Assembly: GCF_013344685.1 (NCBI RefSeq)
Contig: NZ_CP050137.1
Coordinates: 4,085,001-4,149,000, forward strand
Length of the DNA: 64,000 nucleotides
Direction of reading: 5' to 3'
From: Sphingomonas sp. CL5.1
Lineage (GTDB): Bacteria > Pseudomonadota > Alphaproteobacteria > Sphingomonadales > Sphingomonadaceae
A program made the position numbers and the translations under genes. Every line of letters starts with the position of its first letter. Position 1 is the first letter of the stretch. The notes below the pieces were generated by a model that did not search any database, was not told where the DNA came from, and worked only from the letters and a program-made list of their open reading frames with translations. Of the stretch, positions 53,184-62,775 are shown piece after piece.

Positions 53184-54188
53184 ATGGCAACGCGGAAAAT
53201 CGTCTATTGCGATGACAGCACCCCCGGCATCACCCGGCGCAAGCTAGTCCGGGGCTGGGCCTATCACGACGTGCGGGGCCGGCCCATCACCGACCGCGAC
53301 GAGATCGACCGGCTGAACGCGATCGCCTTGCCTCCCGCCTATGCCGATGCCTGGTTCTGCCCCCGCCCCAATGGCCATATCCAGGCGGTCGGCTGGGACG
53401 AAAGGGGCCGCAAGCAATATCGCTACCACCCCGATTTCCGCGAGGCGCGGGAGGCGGCGAAATACGATCGCTGCGCGGAGTTCGGTGCGGCGCTGCCGCT
53501 GCTCCGGCAACGCGTCGCGGCCGACCTGCGCAAGCGATCCATGTCGCGCGAGCGCGCGGCGGCGGCGGTGGTGCGGCTGCTCGACCAGACGCACATCCGC
53601 GTCGGCAACGAAGCCTATACGAAAACCAACCGCAGCTTCGGCGCCACCACCCTGCGCAAGCGCCACGCCCGCGTGAACGGCGCGACCGTGCGGCTGCGCT
53701 TCCGCGGCAAGGGCGGCGTCGAGCGCGAATGCGCGCTGACCGACCGCGCGCTCGCTCGTTTCGTCCGTGCCTGCGACGATCTCGGCGAACAGCATCTGTT
53801 CGCGTGGCTGGACGAGGACGGAAATGCGCATCCCGTCACCTCCTCCGACGTCAACGCCTATATCCGCGCCGCGACCGGCGAGGATTTCACCGCCAAGCAT
53901 TTCCGCACATGGGGGGCGAGCGTCGTCGCGTTCGAGGCGCTCGCCACCGCCGAGCGGGACCTGAGCCTGAAGGCGATGCTGGAGCCGGTGACGCGCCGAC
54001 TGGGCAACACGCCGGCGATCGCGCGCAAATCCTATGTCCACCCCGCGCTGATCGAATTGGCGCGGGCCGGGCAGGCCGCGTTCCGCAAGGGCTTGCGCAT
54101 GCCGCGCAAGACACGTCACTTGAGCCGCGTCGAGCGCGGCCTCATCGCGTTCCTCGAAACCGGAGCGCCCGCCGCGTCAGCGGCCTGA
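53184..54188 (+). CDS. DNA topoisomerase IB (poxvirus/bacterial type)
   Basis: 334 residues. The domain order is the small N-terminal domain (ITRRKLVRGWAYHDVRGRPITD, LPPAYADAWFCPRPNGHIQAVGWDERGRKQYRYHPDF) followed by the catalytic domain: active Arg and Lys in IRVGNEAYTKTNRSFGATTLRKRHA and RFRGKGG, His in KHFRTWGAS and the catalytic Tyr in IARKSYVHPAL. It relaxes supercoils by single-strand nicking. It reads in from 41 bp after the ligase; the link to the glycan genes seems accidental. Confidence 0.94.
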   Translation: MATRKIVYCDDSTPGITRRKLVRGWAYHDVRGRPITDRDEIDRLNAIALPPAYADAWFCPRPNGHIQAVGWDERGRKQYRYHPDFREAREAAKYDRCAEFGAALPLLRQRVAADLRKRSMSRERAAAAVVRLLDQTHIRVGNEAYTKTNRSFGATTLRKRHARVNGATVRLRFRGKGGVERECALTDRALARFVRACDDLGEQHLFAWLDEDGNAHPVTSSDVNAYIRAATGEDFTAKHFRTWGASVVAFEALATAERDLSLKAMLEPVTRRLGNTPAIARKSYVHPALIELARAGQAAFRKGLRMPRKTRHLSRVERGLIAFLETGAPAASAA

Positions 54189-54201
54189 CAAGGGAAAGAA
54201 G

Positions 54202-55359
54202 ATGAGCAATTCGAGCAGCGCGGCGAAGGCGCCCGTCCTGCCCCATCATAATTGGAACGAGCAGTTCCGCATCCTCTATCAATCGAGCAGCGAATGGATC
54301 GCGACGCACTGGTTGCAGATCGCGATCGCGGTCGCCATCGCGGTGGGGATCGCGAGCTTGCTGATCTGGGCGCGCAGCCTGGGACCCAGGCTCGCCAGCC
54401 GCAGCAGCAGCGGCAAGGGCTGGCCAGCGGTGTTCGGCCGTGCGATCCAGCGCACAGGCACCCTGTTCATCGTCTTGCTCGCGGCGAAGCTCGTCTCCGG
54501 TTTCGCCGACGCGCCGTGGCCGGTCGCGCGGACGATCAACGTGCTGTTCGGCATCGCCGCGATCTTCCAGAGCGCCACCTGGGCGCGCGAGGTCATCATC
54601 GGCGCGATCGAGCGGCGCACCCGCTCGGATCATTATTCGGGCGAGGCGCTGATGAGCGCGATGGGGCTGATCCGCGTGCTGGTCAGCTTCGCCGTGTTCG
54701 CGATCGCGCTGATCGTGGTGCTCGACAATCTCGGCGTGAACGTAACGGGCCTCGTCGCCGGCCTCGGCGTCGGTGGCATCGCGATCGGCCTCGCCGCGCA
54801 GGGCATCTTCGCCGACCTGTTCGCGGCGCTGGCGATCATCTTCGACCGGCCGTTCCGGCGCGGCGATTCGATCTCCTATGACACGTCGTCCGGCACGGTG
54901 GAGGAGATCGGCCTCAAATCCACCCGGCTGCGCGCCACCAACGGCGAGGAACTCATCATCGCCAACCGCAAGCTGCTGGACAAGGAGATCCGCAACAACG
55001 CCCGCCGCCCGTTCCGCCGCACCACCTTCACGCTGGGCCTCGCCTATGAGACGCCAGTGGAGAAGCTCGACGGATTCCCCGCGCTGGTGAAAGGCGTCGT
55101 GGAGGCGGCGGGGCTGACCTATATCCGATGCGGCTTCATGGGTTTCGGTGCGTCGACCCTCGATTTCGACATCGAGTTCGATAGCGACTCCGCCGATTAC
55201 GCGGCGGCTTATGAGGGACGGCACAAGGTCGGCATCGGGTTGCTCAGGATGTGCGCGGAACAGGGCATCTCGATCCCCTATCCGACACAGACCACGCTGA
55301 CCGCCGCGCCTGACGGGAAGCTCATCATGCCCTATCCCGACAGCCCTGCGGCCGGCTGA
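54202..55359 (+). CDS. Mechanosensitive ion channel, MscS family
   Basis: 385 residues. Three or four N-terminal helices, then the pore helix (VTGLVAGLGVGGIAIGLAAQGIFADLFAALAIIFDRPFRRGDSI) with the Gly/Ala packing of MscS, followed by the cytoplasmic vestibule (TVEEIGLKSTRLRATNGEELIIANRKLLDKEIRN). It protects against osmotic downshock in the inner membrane. 13 bp after the topoisomerase gene. Confidence 0.92.
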   Translation: MSNSSSAAKAPVLPHHNWNEQFRILYQSSSEWIATHWLQIAIAVAIAVGIASLLIWARSLGPRLASRSSSGKGWPAVFGRAIQRTGTLFIVLLAAKLVSGFADAPWPVARTINVLFGIAAIFQSATWAREVIIGAIERRTRSDHYSGEALMSAMGLIRVLVSFAVFAIALIVVLDNLGVNVTGLVAGLGVGGIAIGLAAQGIFADLFAALAIIFDRPFRRGDSISYDTSSGTVEEIGLKSTRLRATNGEELIIANRKLLDKEIRNNARRPFRRTTFTLGLAYETPVEKLDGFPALVKGVVEAAGLTYIRCGFMGFGASTLDFDIEFDSDSADYAAAYEGRHKVGIGLLRMCAEQGISIPYPTQTTLTAAPDGKLIMPYPDSPAAG

Positions 55360-55541
55360 CACCGCGTCGAGTCGGCCGTCAACTCCTTCGGGTTTAGAAT
55401 ATCGGGTTCGCCGCACCCACCAGCGATGCGGCCAATTTTCAAGCGTCGGGTCGGGAAGGCTTGCGGCGAACGCTCTTCCGCGCCTAGAGGGATGACCGCG
55501 CGCGCTGCGGCGCACAACAGACCAATGTACGGAGGGAGCGC

Positions 55542-55991
55542 ATGACCGTCGACGAGATGAAGGCCAGCATCGGCAAGGAAACCGTGTCCGACTGGATCGA
55601 GGTGTCGCAGGACATGATCAACAAGTTCGCCGACGCCACCGGCGACCATCAGTTCATCCACGTCGACCCGGAGCGCGCGAAGCTCACGCCGTTCGGCACG
55701 ACGATCGCGCACGGCTTCCTCACGCTGTCGCTGCTGCCGCAGATGGCGGCGAAGAATCCCGACACGCCGCGTCTCGACGGGGTGAAGATGGCCGTCAACT
55801 ACGGCGGCAACAAGGTGCGCTTCCTCGCGCCGGTGCCGTCAGGCTCGCGCGTGCGGGGCCGTTCGAAGGTCACCGAGTTCGAGGAAAAGCGCCCCAGTCA
55901 GTACCAGTATACGACCGAGACCACCGTGGAGATCGAGGGCGCCGAAAAGCCCGCGATGATCGCCGAGTGGATCACGCAGGTCTTCGTCTGA
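55542..55991 (+). CDS. MaoC-like (R)-specific hydratase/dehydratase
   Basis: 149 residues of the hotdog-fold MaoC family. The hydratase 2 motif is FADATGDHQFIHVDPERAKLTPFGTTIAHGFLTLSLLP, with the catalytic Asp and His. It hydrates or dehydrates enoyl-CoA compounds. It precedes the thiolase gene by 63 bp; together they suggest a beta-oxidation or PHA-precursor pair. The 182-bp gap before it shows no gene. Confidence 0.9.
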   Translation: MTVDEMKASIGKETVSDWIEVSQDMINKFADATGDHQFIHVDPERAKLTPFGTTIAHGFLTLSLLPQMAAKNPDTPRLDGVKMAVNYGGNKVRFLAPVPSGSRVRGRSKVTEFEEKRPSQYQYTTETTVEIEGAEKPAMIAEWITQVFV

Positions 55992-56054
55992 GACGCGCCG
56001 CCAGCCGTTGAGACTGCCCTCCCCAGGCAATCCGAACCTTCAGGAGAAAAGACC

Positions 56055-57233
56055 ATGCGTTCCGCCGTCATCGTTTCTACCGCCCGCACGCCGATCGGCC
56101 GCGCCTATCGCGGGGCATTCAATAACACGCTGTCGCCCACGCTCGCCGGCCATGCGATCCGCGCCGCCGTCGAGCGCGCGAAGATCGACGGCGCGGAGGT
56201 GCAGGACGTGGTGTTCGGCGCCGCGCTTCAGCAGGGCGCGCAGGCGACCAATATCGCGCGCACCTCGCTGCTGCGCGCCGGGCTGCCCGTCACCGTCTCG
56301 GGCATGTCGGTCGATCGCCAGTGCGCCTCCGGCCTGATGGCGATCGCCACGGCGGCGAAGGAGATCATGGTCGACAACATGGACGTCGCGATCGGCGGCG
56401 GCGTGGAATCGATCAGCATCGTGCAGACCCCGCAGATGCGCGTGCAGCCGGACCCGGAACTGGTCGCGATGCACAAGGACATCTACATGCCGATGCTCCA
56501 GACGGCCGAGGTGGTCGCCAAGCGCTACGGCGTCAGCCGCGACGCGCAGGACGAATATGCGCTCCAGTCGCAGCAGCGCACCGCCGCCGCGCAGGCCGCC
56601 GGCAAGTTCGATGACGAGATCGTCGCCGTCACCGCCAACATGGCGATGGTGAACAAGGAGACGAAGGAAGTCTCCTATAAGGAAGTGACGCTCGCCAAGG
56701 ACGAGGGCAACCGCCCGGAGACGACGCTGGAGGGGCTGAAGTCGCTCGCGCCGGTGCTCGGGCCGGACATGAACATCACCGCCGGCAACGCCTCGCAGCT
56801 TTCCGACGGCGCGTCGGCAAGCGTGCTGATGGAGGAGAAGCTGGCCGAGAAGCGCGGCCTCACCCCGCTCGGCCGCTATGTCGGCATGGCGGTGGCCGGC
56901 ACCGAGCCGGACGAGATGGGCATCGGCCCGGTCTTCGCGATCCCCAAGCTGCTCGACCGGTTCAACCTCAAGATGGACGACATCGGCCTGTGGGAGCTGA
57001 ACGAGGCGTTCGCGGTGCAGGTGCTCTATTGCCGCGACAAGCTCGGCATCCCCGACGAGTTGCTCAACGTCAACGGCGGCGCGATCTCGATCGGCCATCC
57101 CTACGGCATGTCCGGCGCCCGCATGACCGGCCATGCGCTGATCGAGGGCAAGCGGCGCGGCGCGAAATACGTCGTCGTCACCATGTGCATCGGCGGCGGC
57201 ATGGGCGCGGCCGGGCTGTTCGAGGTGCTGTAA
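56055..57233 (+). CDS. Thiolase (acetyl-CoA C-acyltransferase)
   Basis: 392 residues. The nucleophile Cys is in [14 protein letters not shown], the catalytic His in [17 protein letters not shown] and the second Cys in [15 protein letters not shown]. It catalyses thiolytic cleavage in fatty-acid oxidation or condensation of acyl-CoAs. CAGGAG lies upstream of the ATG. It is followed by an intrinsic terminator. Confidence 0.93.
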   Translation: MRSAVIVSTARTPIGRAYRGAFNNTLSPTLAGHAIRAAVERAKIDGAEVQDVVFGAALQQGAQATNIARTSLLRAGLPVTVSGMSVDRQCASGLMAIATAAKEIMVDNMDVAIGGGVESISIVQTPQMRVQPDPELVAMHKDIYMPMLQTAEVVAKRYGVSRDAQDEYALQSQQRTAAAQAAGKFDDEIVAVTANMAMVNKETKEVSYKEVTLAKDEGNRPETTLEGLKSLAPVLGPDMNITAGNASQLSDGASASVLMEEKLAEKRGLTPLGRYVGMAVAGTEPDEMGIGPVFAIPKLLDRFNLKMDDIGLWELNEAFAVQVLYCRDKLGIPDELLNVNGGAISIGHPYGMSGARMTGHALIEGKRRGAKYVVVTMCIGGGMGAAGLFEVL

Positions 57234-57258
57234 CCTCCCGCGGCAAGCTGGGTTACGG

Positions 57259-57291
57259 AAATCCCGGTCGCACGGCGCGGCCGGGATTTTT
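57259..57291 (+). terminator. Intrinsic terminator after thiolase
   Basis: AAATCCCGG pairs with CCGGGATTT around a GC-rich loop, and the T-run TTTTT follows the stem. It lies 26 bases after the thiolase stop and before the dinB start. Confidence 0.8.
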
Positions 57292-57334
57292 GTATGTTCG
57301 CGCCCTGTTCTCCTCATGCCGTTTCCGTGCCACA

Positions 57335-58423
57335 ATGGCGGGCGTGTCGGACGCATCCTCCACGCGCAAGATCATCCATATCGACATGGACGCCTTCTAC
57401 GCGTCGGTCGAGCAGCGCGATCAACCGGAACTGCGCGGGCGCCCCGTCGCAGTGGGCAGCGCGGAGGCGCGCGGCGTGGTAGCCGCCGCGAGCTATGAGG
57501 CGCGCGCCTTCGGAGTGCGTTCCGCCCTGCCCTCCGCGACCGCGCTGCGGCGTTGCCCGCATATCGTGTTCGTCCGCCCGCGCTTCGACGTCTATCGCGC
57601 GATCAGCCGGCAGATCCGCGCGATCTTCGCTCATTATACCGAGCTGATCGAGCCACTCGCGCTCGACGAAGCCTATCTCGATGTCACCGAGGACCGTTGC
57701 GGTCTCGGCTCGGCGCGCGCGATCGCGGCGGAAATACGCGCGCGCATCCGCGCCGAGACCGCGCTGACCGCCTCCGCCGGGGTGAGCTACAACAAGTTCA
57801 TCGCCAAGCTCGCGTCGGACCAGAACAAGCCGGACGGCCTGTGCGTCATCCCGCCCGCGAAAGGGCCATCGTTCGTCGCGGCGTTGCCCGTCTCACGCTT
57901 CCACGGCGTCGGCCCGGTGACGGCGCGGCGGATGGCGGCGCTGGGGATCGAGACGGGCGAGGACCTGCGCGGGCAGAGCCGCGAGTTCCTCCGCGCGCAT
58001 TTCGGCAGCCACGCCGATTACCTCTACGGCGCCGCGCGCGGGATCGACGAGCGTCCGGTGCGCGCCGACCGTCCGACCAAGTCGATCGGCGCGGAACGAA
58101 CCTATGGGCACAACCTCACCGACGCCGGCGAGATCATGGCCGCGCTCGATCACGTCGCGGAGGCGGCATGGGAACGTGTCGTGCGCAGCGGCGAGCGCGG
58201 CCGCACCGTGACGCTGAAATTCCGCCGCGCCGATTTCCGCACCTTCACCCGCGCCCGCTCGCTGGTCGATCCGGTGGCGGACAAGGCGCAGTTCGCGGCG
58301 ATCGGCCAGGCGCTGATGACGCGCGAGCTGCCAGTCGCGGGCGGCGTCCGGCTGCTCGGCCTGACGCTGTCGAACATCCTTGATGCGAGCGAGCGCGCGC
58401 AACCGGTGCTGCCCCTCGGCTGA
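57335..58423 (+). CDS. dinB: DNA polymerase IV (translesion, Y family)
   Basis: 362 residues. Catalytic carboxylates are in IIHIDMDAFYASVEQRD and PLALDEAYLDVT, the helix-hairpin-helix in FHGVGPVTARRMAALGIETGEDL, and a little-finger domain closes the chain. The C-terminal QPVLPLG resembles a beta-clamp-binding tail. It copies damaged DNA and extends misaligned primers. The short gap upstream after the terminator shows no recognisable LexA box. ATG 57335 is preferred; GTG 57344 is possible. Confidence 0.93.
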   Translation: MAGVSDASSTRKIIHIDMDAFYASVEQRDQPELRGRPVAVGSAEARGVVAAASYEARAFGVRSALPSATALRRCPHIVFVRPRFDVYRAISRQIRAIFAHYTELIEPLALDEAYLDVTEDRCGLGSARAIAAEIRARIRAETALTASAGVSYNKFIAKLASDQNKPDGLCVIPPAKGPSFVAALPVSRFHGVGPVTARRMAALGIETGEDLRGQSREFLRAHFGSHADYLYGAARGIDERPVRADRPTKSIGAERTYGHNLTDAGEIMAALDHVAEAAWERVVRSGERGRTVTLKFRRADFRTFTRARSLVDPVADKAQFAAIGQALMTRELPVAGGVRLLGLTLSNILDASERAQPVLPLG

Positions 58424-58429
58424 CGTCGC

Positions 58430-58873
58430 TCAGGCCGTCTCCAGCACGGCCGCGTCGATCCGGCGGAGCATCGCGGTGAACGCCTCCAGCTCGCCGGGCG
58501 CGAAGCTCGCGAAGATGCGCCGCTCCAGCTCCAGCGCCTTGGGCGCGACCAGCGCGTAAAGCTCGCGCCCCGCGTCAGTGAGCGACAACAGGTGGGAACG
58601 CTTGTCCGCCGCATTGGGCGCGCGTTGCAGCAGCCCGCGATCGACTAGCCCGATCGCCGCGCGGCTGACCGTCACCTTGTCCATCCGCGTGCGCTCGCCG
58701 ATCTCCGCCTGCGTGATCGTGTCCACCTCCGCGATCACCGCCACCAGCCGCCATTCGGGGATCGAAAGGCCGAACATCACCTCATAGGCGCTGGCGATGC
58801 GGTCGCTCACCAGATTCGAGGTGATCGACAGGCGATACGGCAGGAACCGATCGAGCTGGAGCCGGTTGGTCAT
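58430..58873 (-). CDS. MarR-family transcriptional regulator of tyrosine degradation (inferred)
   Basis: 147 residues. The winged helix is present: ITQAEIGERTRMDKVTVSRAAIGLVDRGLLQRAPNAADKRSHLLSLTDAGRELY. It is transcribed away from hppD, with 81 bp between them, and its likely operator overlaps the hppD start region. By position and family it probably represses or activates the homogentisate genes in response to a tyrosine-pathway metabolite; this is inference. Confidence 0.88.
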   Translation of the reverse strand: MTNRLQLDRFLPYRLSITSNLVSDRIASAYEVMFGLSIPEWRLVAVIAEVDTITQAEIGERTRMDKVTVSRAAIGLVDRGLLQRAPNAADKRSHLLSLTDAGRELYALVAPKALELERRIFASFAPGELEAFTAMLRRIDAAVLETA

Positions 58874-58890
58874 CGGTCACGTCGTAGCAT

Positions 58891-58934
58891 TTGACACGAC
58901 AGGCTCAAAACGCGATAGTAGTTTCAATTGATAC
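58891..58934 (+). promoter_or_regulatory. hppD promoter and palindromic operator candidate
   Basis: -35 TTGACA at 58891-58896, a 17-base spacer, -10 GATAGT at 58914-58919, then the near-palindrome GTTTCAATTGATAC at 58921-58934, with core TCAATTGA at 58924-58931. The operator would cover the transcription start, the usual position for a MarR repressor. It lies between the divergent MarR gene and hppD. Confidence 0.65.
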
Positions 58935-58954
58935 CACTCACGGGAAGATTCGCC

Positions 58955-59992
58955 ATGACCGCCGACAATCCGCTGGGGCTGAACGGGTTCGAGTTCGTCG
59001 AGTTCACCTCTCCCGATCCGGAAGGAATGGGAAAGCAGTTCGAGCAGCTCGGCTTCACCGCCACGCATCGCCACCCGACCAAGAACATCACCCGCTACAA
59101 GCAGGGCCGCATCAACCTGATGCTCAACCGCGACGAGGCCGGGCGCGTGGCGGCGTTCCGGGGTGAGCACGGTCCCTCGGCCAGCGCGATGGCGTTCCGC
59201 GTCACCGATCCCGAAGCGGCGATGAAATGGGCGCTGGAGCATGGCGCCAAGCCGACCGACGAAGACGATACCGTCATTCAGGGGATCGGCGGCAGCTACC
59301 TCTATTTCATCAAGGACGGCATTGATCTCTATGCCGACTGGGCCGAATTCACCGGCTGGCGCGAGGCTGAAGCGCGCAACAATGTCGGCCTCGACCTGCT
59401 TGACCACCTCACTCACAATGTCCGGCGCGGGCAGATGCGGGTGTGGAGCGAATTCTACCGCACGCTGTTCGGTTTCGAGGAGCAGAAGTATTTCGACATC
59501 AAGGGCCAGGCGACCGGGCTGTTCAGCCAGGCGATGATCGCGCCCGACCATGCGATCCGCATCCCGCTCAACGAAAGCCAGGACGACAAGAGCCAGATCG
59601 AGGAATTCATCCGCGAATACAAGGGCGAGGGCATCCAGCACCTCGCGCTGACCACGCCCGACATCTATGACACGGTGGAGCGGCTGCGCGCGCGCGGCGT
59701 GAAGCTCCAGGACACGATCGAGACCTATTACGAGCTGGTCGACAAGCGCGTTCCCGGCCACGGGGAGGATCTCGAGCGGCTGCGCAAGAACCGCATCCTG
59801 ATCGACGGATCGGTGGAGAACGACGAGGGTATCCTGCTCCAGATCTTCACCGAGAACATGTTCGGCCCGATCTTCTTCGAGATCATCCAACGCAAGGGCA
59901 ACGAGGGTTTCGGCAACGGCAATTTCCAGGCGCTGTTCGAAAGCATCGAACTGGATCAGATTCGGCGGGGTGTCATCAAGGTCGATGCCTGA
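58955..59992 (+). CDS. hppD: 4-hydroxyphenylpyruvate dioxygenase
   Basis: 345 residues, two vicinal-oxygen-chelate domains. Iron ligands: His in [14 protein letters not shown], His in [13 protein letters not shown] and Glu in [24 protein letters not shown], a segment also containing the conserved C-terminal helix gate. It converts 4-hydroxyphenylpyruvate to homogentisate. The second Met (MTADNPL) is chosen because GGGAAG lies seven bases upstream. Probably the first gene of the hppD-hmgA transcript. Confidence 0.96.
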   Translation: MTADNPLGLNGFEFVEFTSPDPEGMGKQFEQLGFTATHRHPTKNITRYKQGRINLMLNRDEAGRVAAFRGEHGPSASAMAFRVTDPEAAMKWALEHGAKPTDEDDTVIQGIGGSYLYFIKDGIDLYADWAEFTGWREAEARNNVGLDLLDHLTHNVRRGQMRVWSEFYRTLFGFEEQKYFDIKGQATGLFSQAMIAPDHAIRIPLNESQDDKSQIEEFIREYKGEGIQHLALTTPDIYDTVERLRARGVKLQDTIETYYELVDKRVPGHGEDLERLRKNRILIDGSVENDEGILLQIFTENMFGPIFFEIIQRKGNEGFGNGNFQALFESIELDQIRRGVIKVDA

Positions 59993-60126
59993 TCGGTGAC
60001 GGAAGCAAGGCTTCCGCCGAGATGCGGCGCGGATGCGCCGCCATCGACCGGCCGGCGCGGCGAGCCGGGTCTCGGGCACGGCTTCGCCGGGTCCGACGCC
60101 CGGCGGGTTGGGAAGAGAGAGCAGCA

Positions 60127-61407
60127 ATGACGACCGATTACCTCCCCGGCTTCGGCAACCATGTCGCGACCGAAGCCGTCTCCGGCGCGCTCCCGGTCGG
60201 GCGCAACTCACCGCAGAAGCCGCCGTTCGGCCTCTATGCCGAGCAGCTTTCCGGCACCGCCTTCACCGCGCCGCGCGCGGAGAACCGGCGCTCGTGGCTC
60301 TATCGCATGCGCCCGTCCGCGGAGCATCCGCCGTTCGTCCGCTATGACGGCGCGCCGCTTTTCTCGCCCGCGACCGGCGACGCGCCACTGGCCCCCAACC
60401 GGCTGCGCTGGGACCCGATTGCTGCCGCGCCCGCCGGCGGCGACCTGATCGACGGCATGACGACAATGCTGGTCAACGGCGATCCGGCGCATCTGGAGGG
60501 CGTCGCGCTCCACCTCTATGCCGCCGATCGCGACATGGATGCGCGCGTGTTCGTCGATGCGGACGGCGAGCTGCTGTTCGTGCCGCAGGAAGGCCGGCTG
60601 GAGCTGCTGACTGAGCTTGGCCGAATCGAGGTATCCCCCGGCCAGATCGCGCTGGTGCCGCGCGGCGTGCGGTTCCGCGCGCTGCTGCCGGACGGGCGGG
60701 CGCGCGGCTATGTCTGCGAGAATTACGGCGCGATGTTCCGCCTACCCGATCTCGGCCCGATCGGCGCGAACGGCCTTGCCAACCCGCGCGATTTCGAGAC
60801 GCCGGTGGCGTGGTTCGAGGATCGCGACGAGCGCGTCGAGATCGTCCAGAAATATCTCGGCCATCTCTGGCGCACCGAGCTGAACCACTCGCCGCTCGAC
60901 GTGGTGGCATGGCACGGCAATCTCGCGCCGTACCGCTACGACCTGTCGCGCTTCAACACGATCAACACGGTCAGCTTCGACCATCCCGATCCGTCGATCT
61001 TCACCGTGCTCACCTCGCCGAGCGACGTGCATGGGCGCGCCAACGCCGATTTCGTGATCTTCCCGCCGCGCTGGATGGTGGCGGAGGACACGTTCCGGCC
61101 GCCGTGGTTCCACCGCAACGTGATGTCGGAGGCGATGGGCCTCATCACCGGCGCTTACGATGCCAAGGCGGAGGGCTTCCGCCCCGGCGGCCTTTCCCTG
61201 CACAACCTGCTGTCGGGCCACGGGCCGGACAAGGCGACCTGGGACGCCGCCTCGAACGCCGCGTTGCAGCCGCACCGCATCGACGGCACGATGGCCTTCA
61301 TGCTGGAAAGCTGCTGGCCGTATCGTCCCACCGGCTTCGCGCTGGACCACGCCCAGCCCGATTACGACGAATGCTGGGCGGATTTCCCCAAGGCGCGCCT
61401 CCCCTGA
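60127..61407 (+). CDS. hmgA: Homogentisate 1,2-dioxygenase
   Basis: 426 residues. The start [23 protein letters not shown] is typical. Active-site regions [42 protein letters not shown] and [17 protein letters not shown] hold the iron-binding His and Glu. It opens the ring of homogentisate to maleylacetoacetate. Its downstream partners maiA and fahA are not in the window. A 134-bp gap before it contains GC-rich hairpins (for example GCGGCGC-GGAT-GCGCCGC) and little else. Confidence 0.96.
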   Translation: MTTDYLPGFGNHVATEAVSGALPVGRNSPQKPPFGLYAEQLSGTAFTAPRAENRRSWLYRMRPSAEHPPFVRYDGAPLFSPATGDAPLAPNRLRWDPIAAAPAGGDLIDGMTTMLVNGDPAHLEGVALHLYAADRDMDARVFVDADGELLFVPQEGRLELLTELGRIEVSPGQIALVPRGVRFRALLPDGRARGYVCENYGAMFRLPDLGPIGANGLANPRDFETPVAWFEDRDERVEIVQKYLGHLWRTELNHSPLDVVAWHGNLAPYRYDLSRFNTINTVSFDHPDPSIFTVLTSPSDVHGRANADFVIFPPRWMVAEDTFRPPWFHRNVMSEAMGLITGAYDAKAEGFRPGGLSLHNLLSGHGPDKATWDAASNAALQPHRIDGTMAFMLESCWPYRPTGFALDHAQPDYDECWADFPKARLP

Positions 61408-61754
61408 CCGAACGCCTCTCCGTCACGCCGCCCGGCATCGCGCTCGGCCCGCTCGACCTGATCGCGGACGGGGCGGCGCGCGGCTTCGTGATCGAGATGC
61501 GCGCCGGGCGCTTCCACGGCTTCGTCGTGCGGCGTGGCGACGCGGTGGTCGGCTATGTCGACCGCTGCCCGCACATGGGCCTGCCGCTGGCGCAGAAGCT
61601 CGATGAGTATGTCGCCGCCGGGATGATCGCGTGCAGCTGGCACGGCGCGGTGTTCGATATCGCGAGCGGCGAATGCCGAGGCGGTCCCTGCCCCGGCGCA
61701 TCGCTGTCGCCATGGCCGGTGACCGTCCGCGACGGGACGATCGTCACCGCCTGA
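61404..61754 (+). CDS. Rieske 2Fe-2S ferredoxin, probable CTG start
   Basis: About 116 residues. Rieske ligands are in [12 protein letters not shown] and [15 protein letters not shown] (C-x-H and C-x-x-H). The frame has no ATG, GTG or TTG early enough; the first plausible start is CTG at 61404, which overlaps the hmgA TGA as CTGA, with AAGG about 11 bases upstream. Starting at the internal GTG near 61486 would remove the first strands of the fold. It may supply electrons to an oxygenase; its direct role in homogentisate breakdown is unproven. Confidence 0.8.
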   Translation: MTERLSVTPPGIALGPLDLIADGAARGFVIEMRAGRFHGFVVRRGDAVVGYVDRCPHMGLPLAQKLDEYVAAGMIACSWHGAVFDIASGECRGGPCPGASLSPWPVTVRDGTIVTA

Positions 61755-61821
61755 GCCTGTATATTGCGATTTCGTGACAAAGCGGGCATTCTGCGTCGTT
61801 TGGAAGGAAGGCGCAGGCGAG

Positions 61822-62721
61822 ATGGCGAAGGTTGCCGTCAACGGCATCGAGATGGAATATGACAAGTTCGGCGCACAGGATGCGCCGGCGGTGCTGATGA
61901 TCATGGGGCTGGGCGCGCAGATGGTGCGCTGGCCGATGGCGCTGGTCGAGGCGCTGGTCGAACGCGGCTATCGCGTGATCCGCTTCGACAATCGCGACGT
62001 GGGGCTGTCCACCAAATTCGATCGCGCCGGCACGCCGAACATGGCGCTGATGGCGGCGTCGCATCTGATGCGCCGCCCGATCCGCGCGCCTTATTCGCTG
62101 ACCGACATGGCCGCCGACGCGGTGGGGCTGCTCGACGCGCTGGGGATCGCGCGGGCGCACGTCGTCGGCGCATCGATGGGCGGGATGATCGCGCAGCTCG
62201 TCGCGGCGCATTGGCCGGCGCGCACGTTGTCGCTCACCTCGATCATGTCGACCACCGGCAATCCCGCGCTGCCCGGTGCCTCGTTGCAGGCGATGGGCAT
62301 CCTGCTGCGCCGTCCCCGCAGCGACGATCTGGAGGCGATCGTCGCGCATGGCGTGAAAGCATCGAAGATCGTCGCGGGCCGCTTCCCCGAGGACGAGACG
62401 CTGATGGCCGAACGCTATCGCGAGGAAGTGCTGCGCAACCATCACCCTTCCGGCTTCGTGCGGCAGATGGCGGCGATCCTCGCCGACGGCGACCGGCGGG
62501 CGCGGCTGAAGGCGATCACCGTGCCGAGCGTCGTCGTGCATGGCGCGGACGATCCGCTGGTGCCGGTCGCGGGCGGACGCGACACGGCGGCGAGCATCCC
62601 CGGCGCGCGGCTGGTCGAGATCCCCGGCATGGGCCACACGCTGCCGCCGCAGGTGATCCCGGCGGTGGTGGACGCGTTCGACGGCATCGCGCGCCCGGTG
62701 AAGTTCGCCCGCGCAGCGTGA
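61822..62721 (+). CDS. Alpha/beta hydrolase
   Basis: 299 residues. The nucleophile elbow is VVGASMGGMIAQL, the oxyanion region VLMIMGLGAQMVRWP, the acid residue in VVHGADDPLVP and His in EIPGMGHTLPPQ. The family fits esterases and 3-oxoadipate-enol-lactonase-like hydrolases; a specific substrate cannot be named. ATG 61822 has AGGCGAG upstream; a GTG 16 codons earlier is possible. Last plus-strand gene of the tyrosine-degradation block. Confidence 0.86.
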   Translation: MAKVAVNGIEMEYDKFGAQDAPAVLMIMGLGAQMVRWPMALVEALVERGYRVIRFDNRDVGLSTKFDRAGTPNMALMAASHLMRRPIRAPYSLTDMAADAVGLLDALGIARAHVVGASMGGMIAQLVAAHWPARTLSLTSIMSTTGNPALPGASLQAMGILLRRPRSDDLEAIVAHGVKASKIVAGRFPEDETLMAERYREEVLRNHHPSGFVRQMAAILADGDRRARLKAITVPSVVVHGADDPLVPVAGGRDTAASIPGARLVEIPGMGHTLPPQVIPAVVDAFDGIARPVKFARAA

Positions 62722-62775
62722 TTCCTCCGGCGCTGGCGCCCGGCACGGGGCCGGGACCACATTACCGGCGAAAAT

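Noticed and set aside
57292-57334. LexA (SOS) box in front of dinB
   Set aside because: No convincing direct repeat of the alphaproteobacterial GTTC-N7-GTTC type was seen in the short gap.
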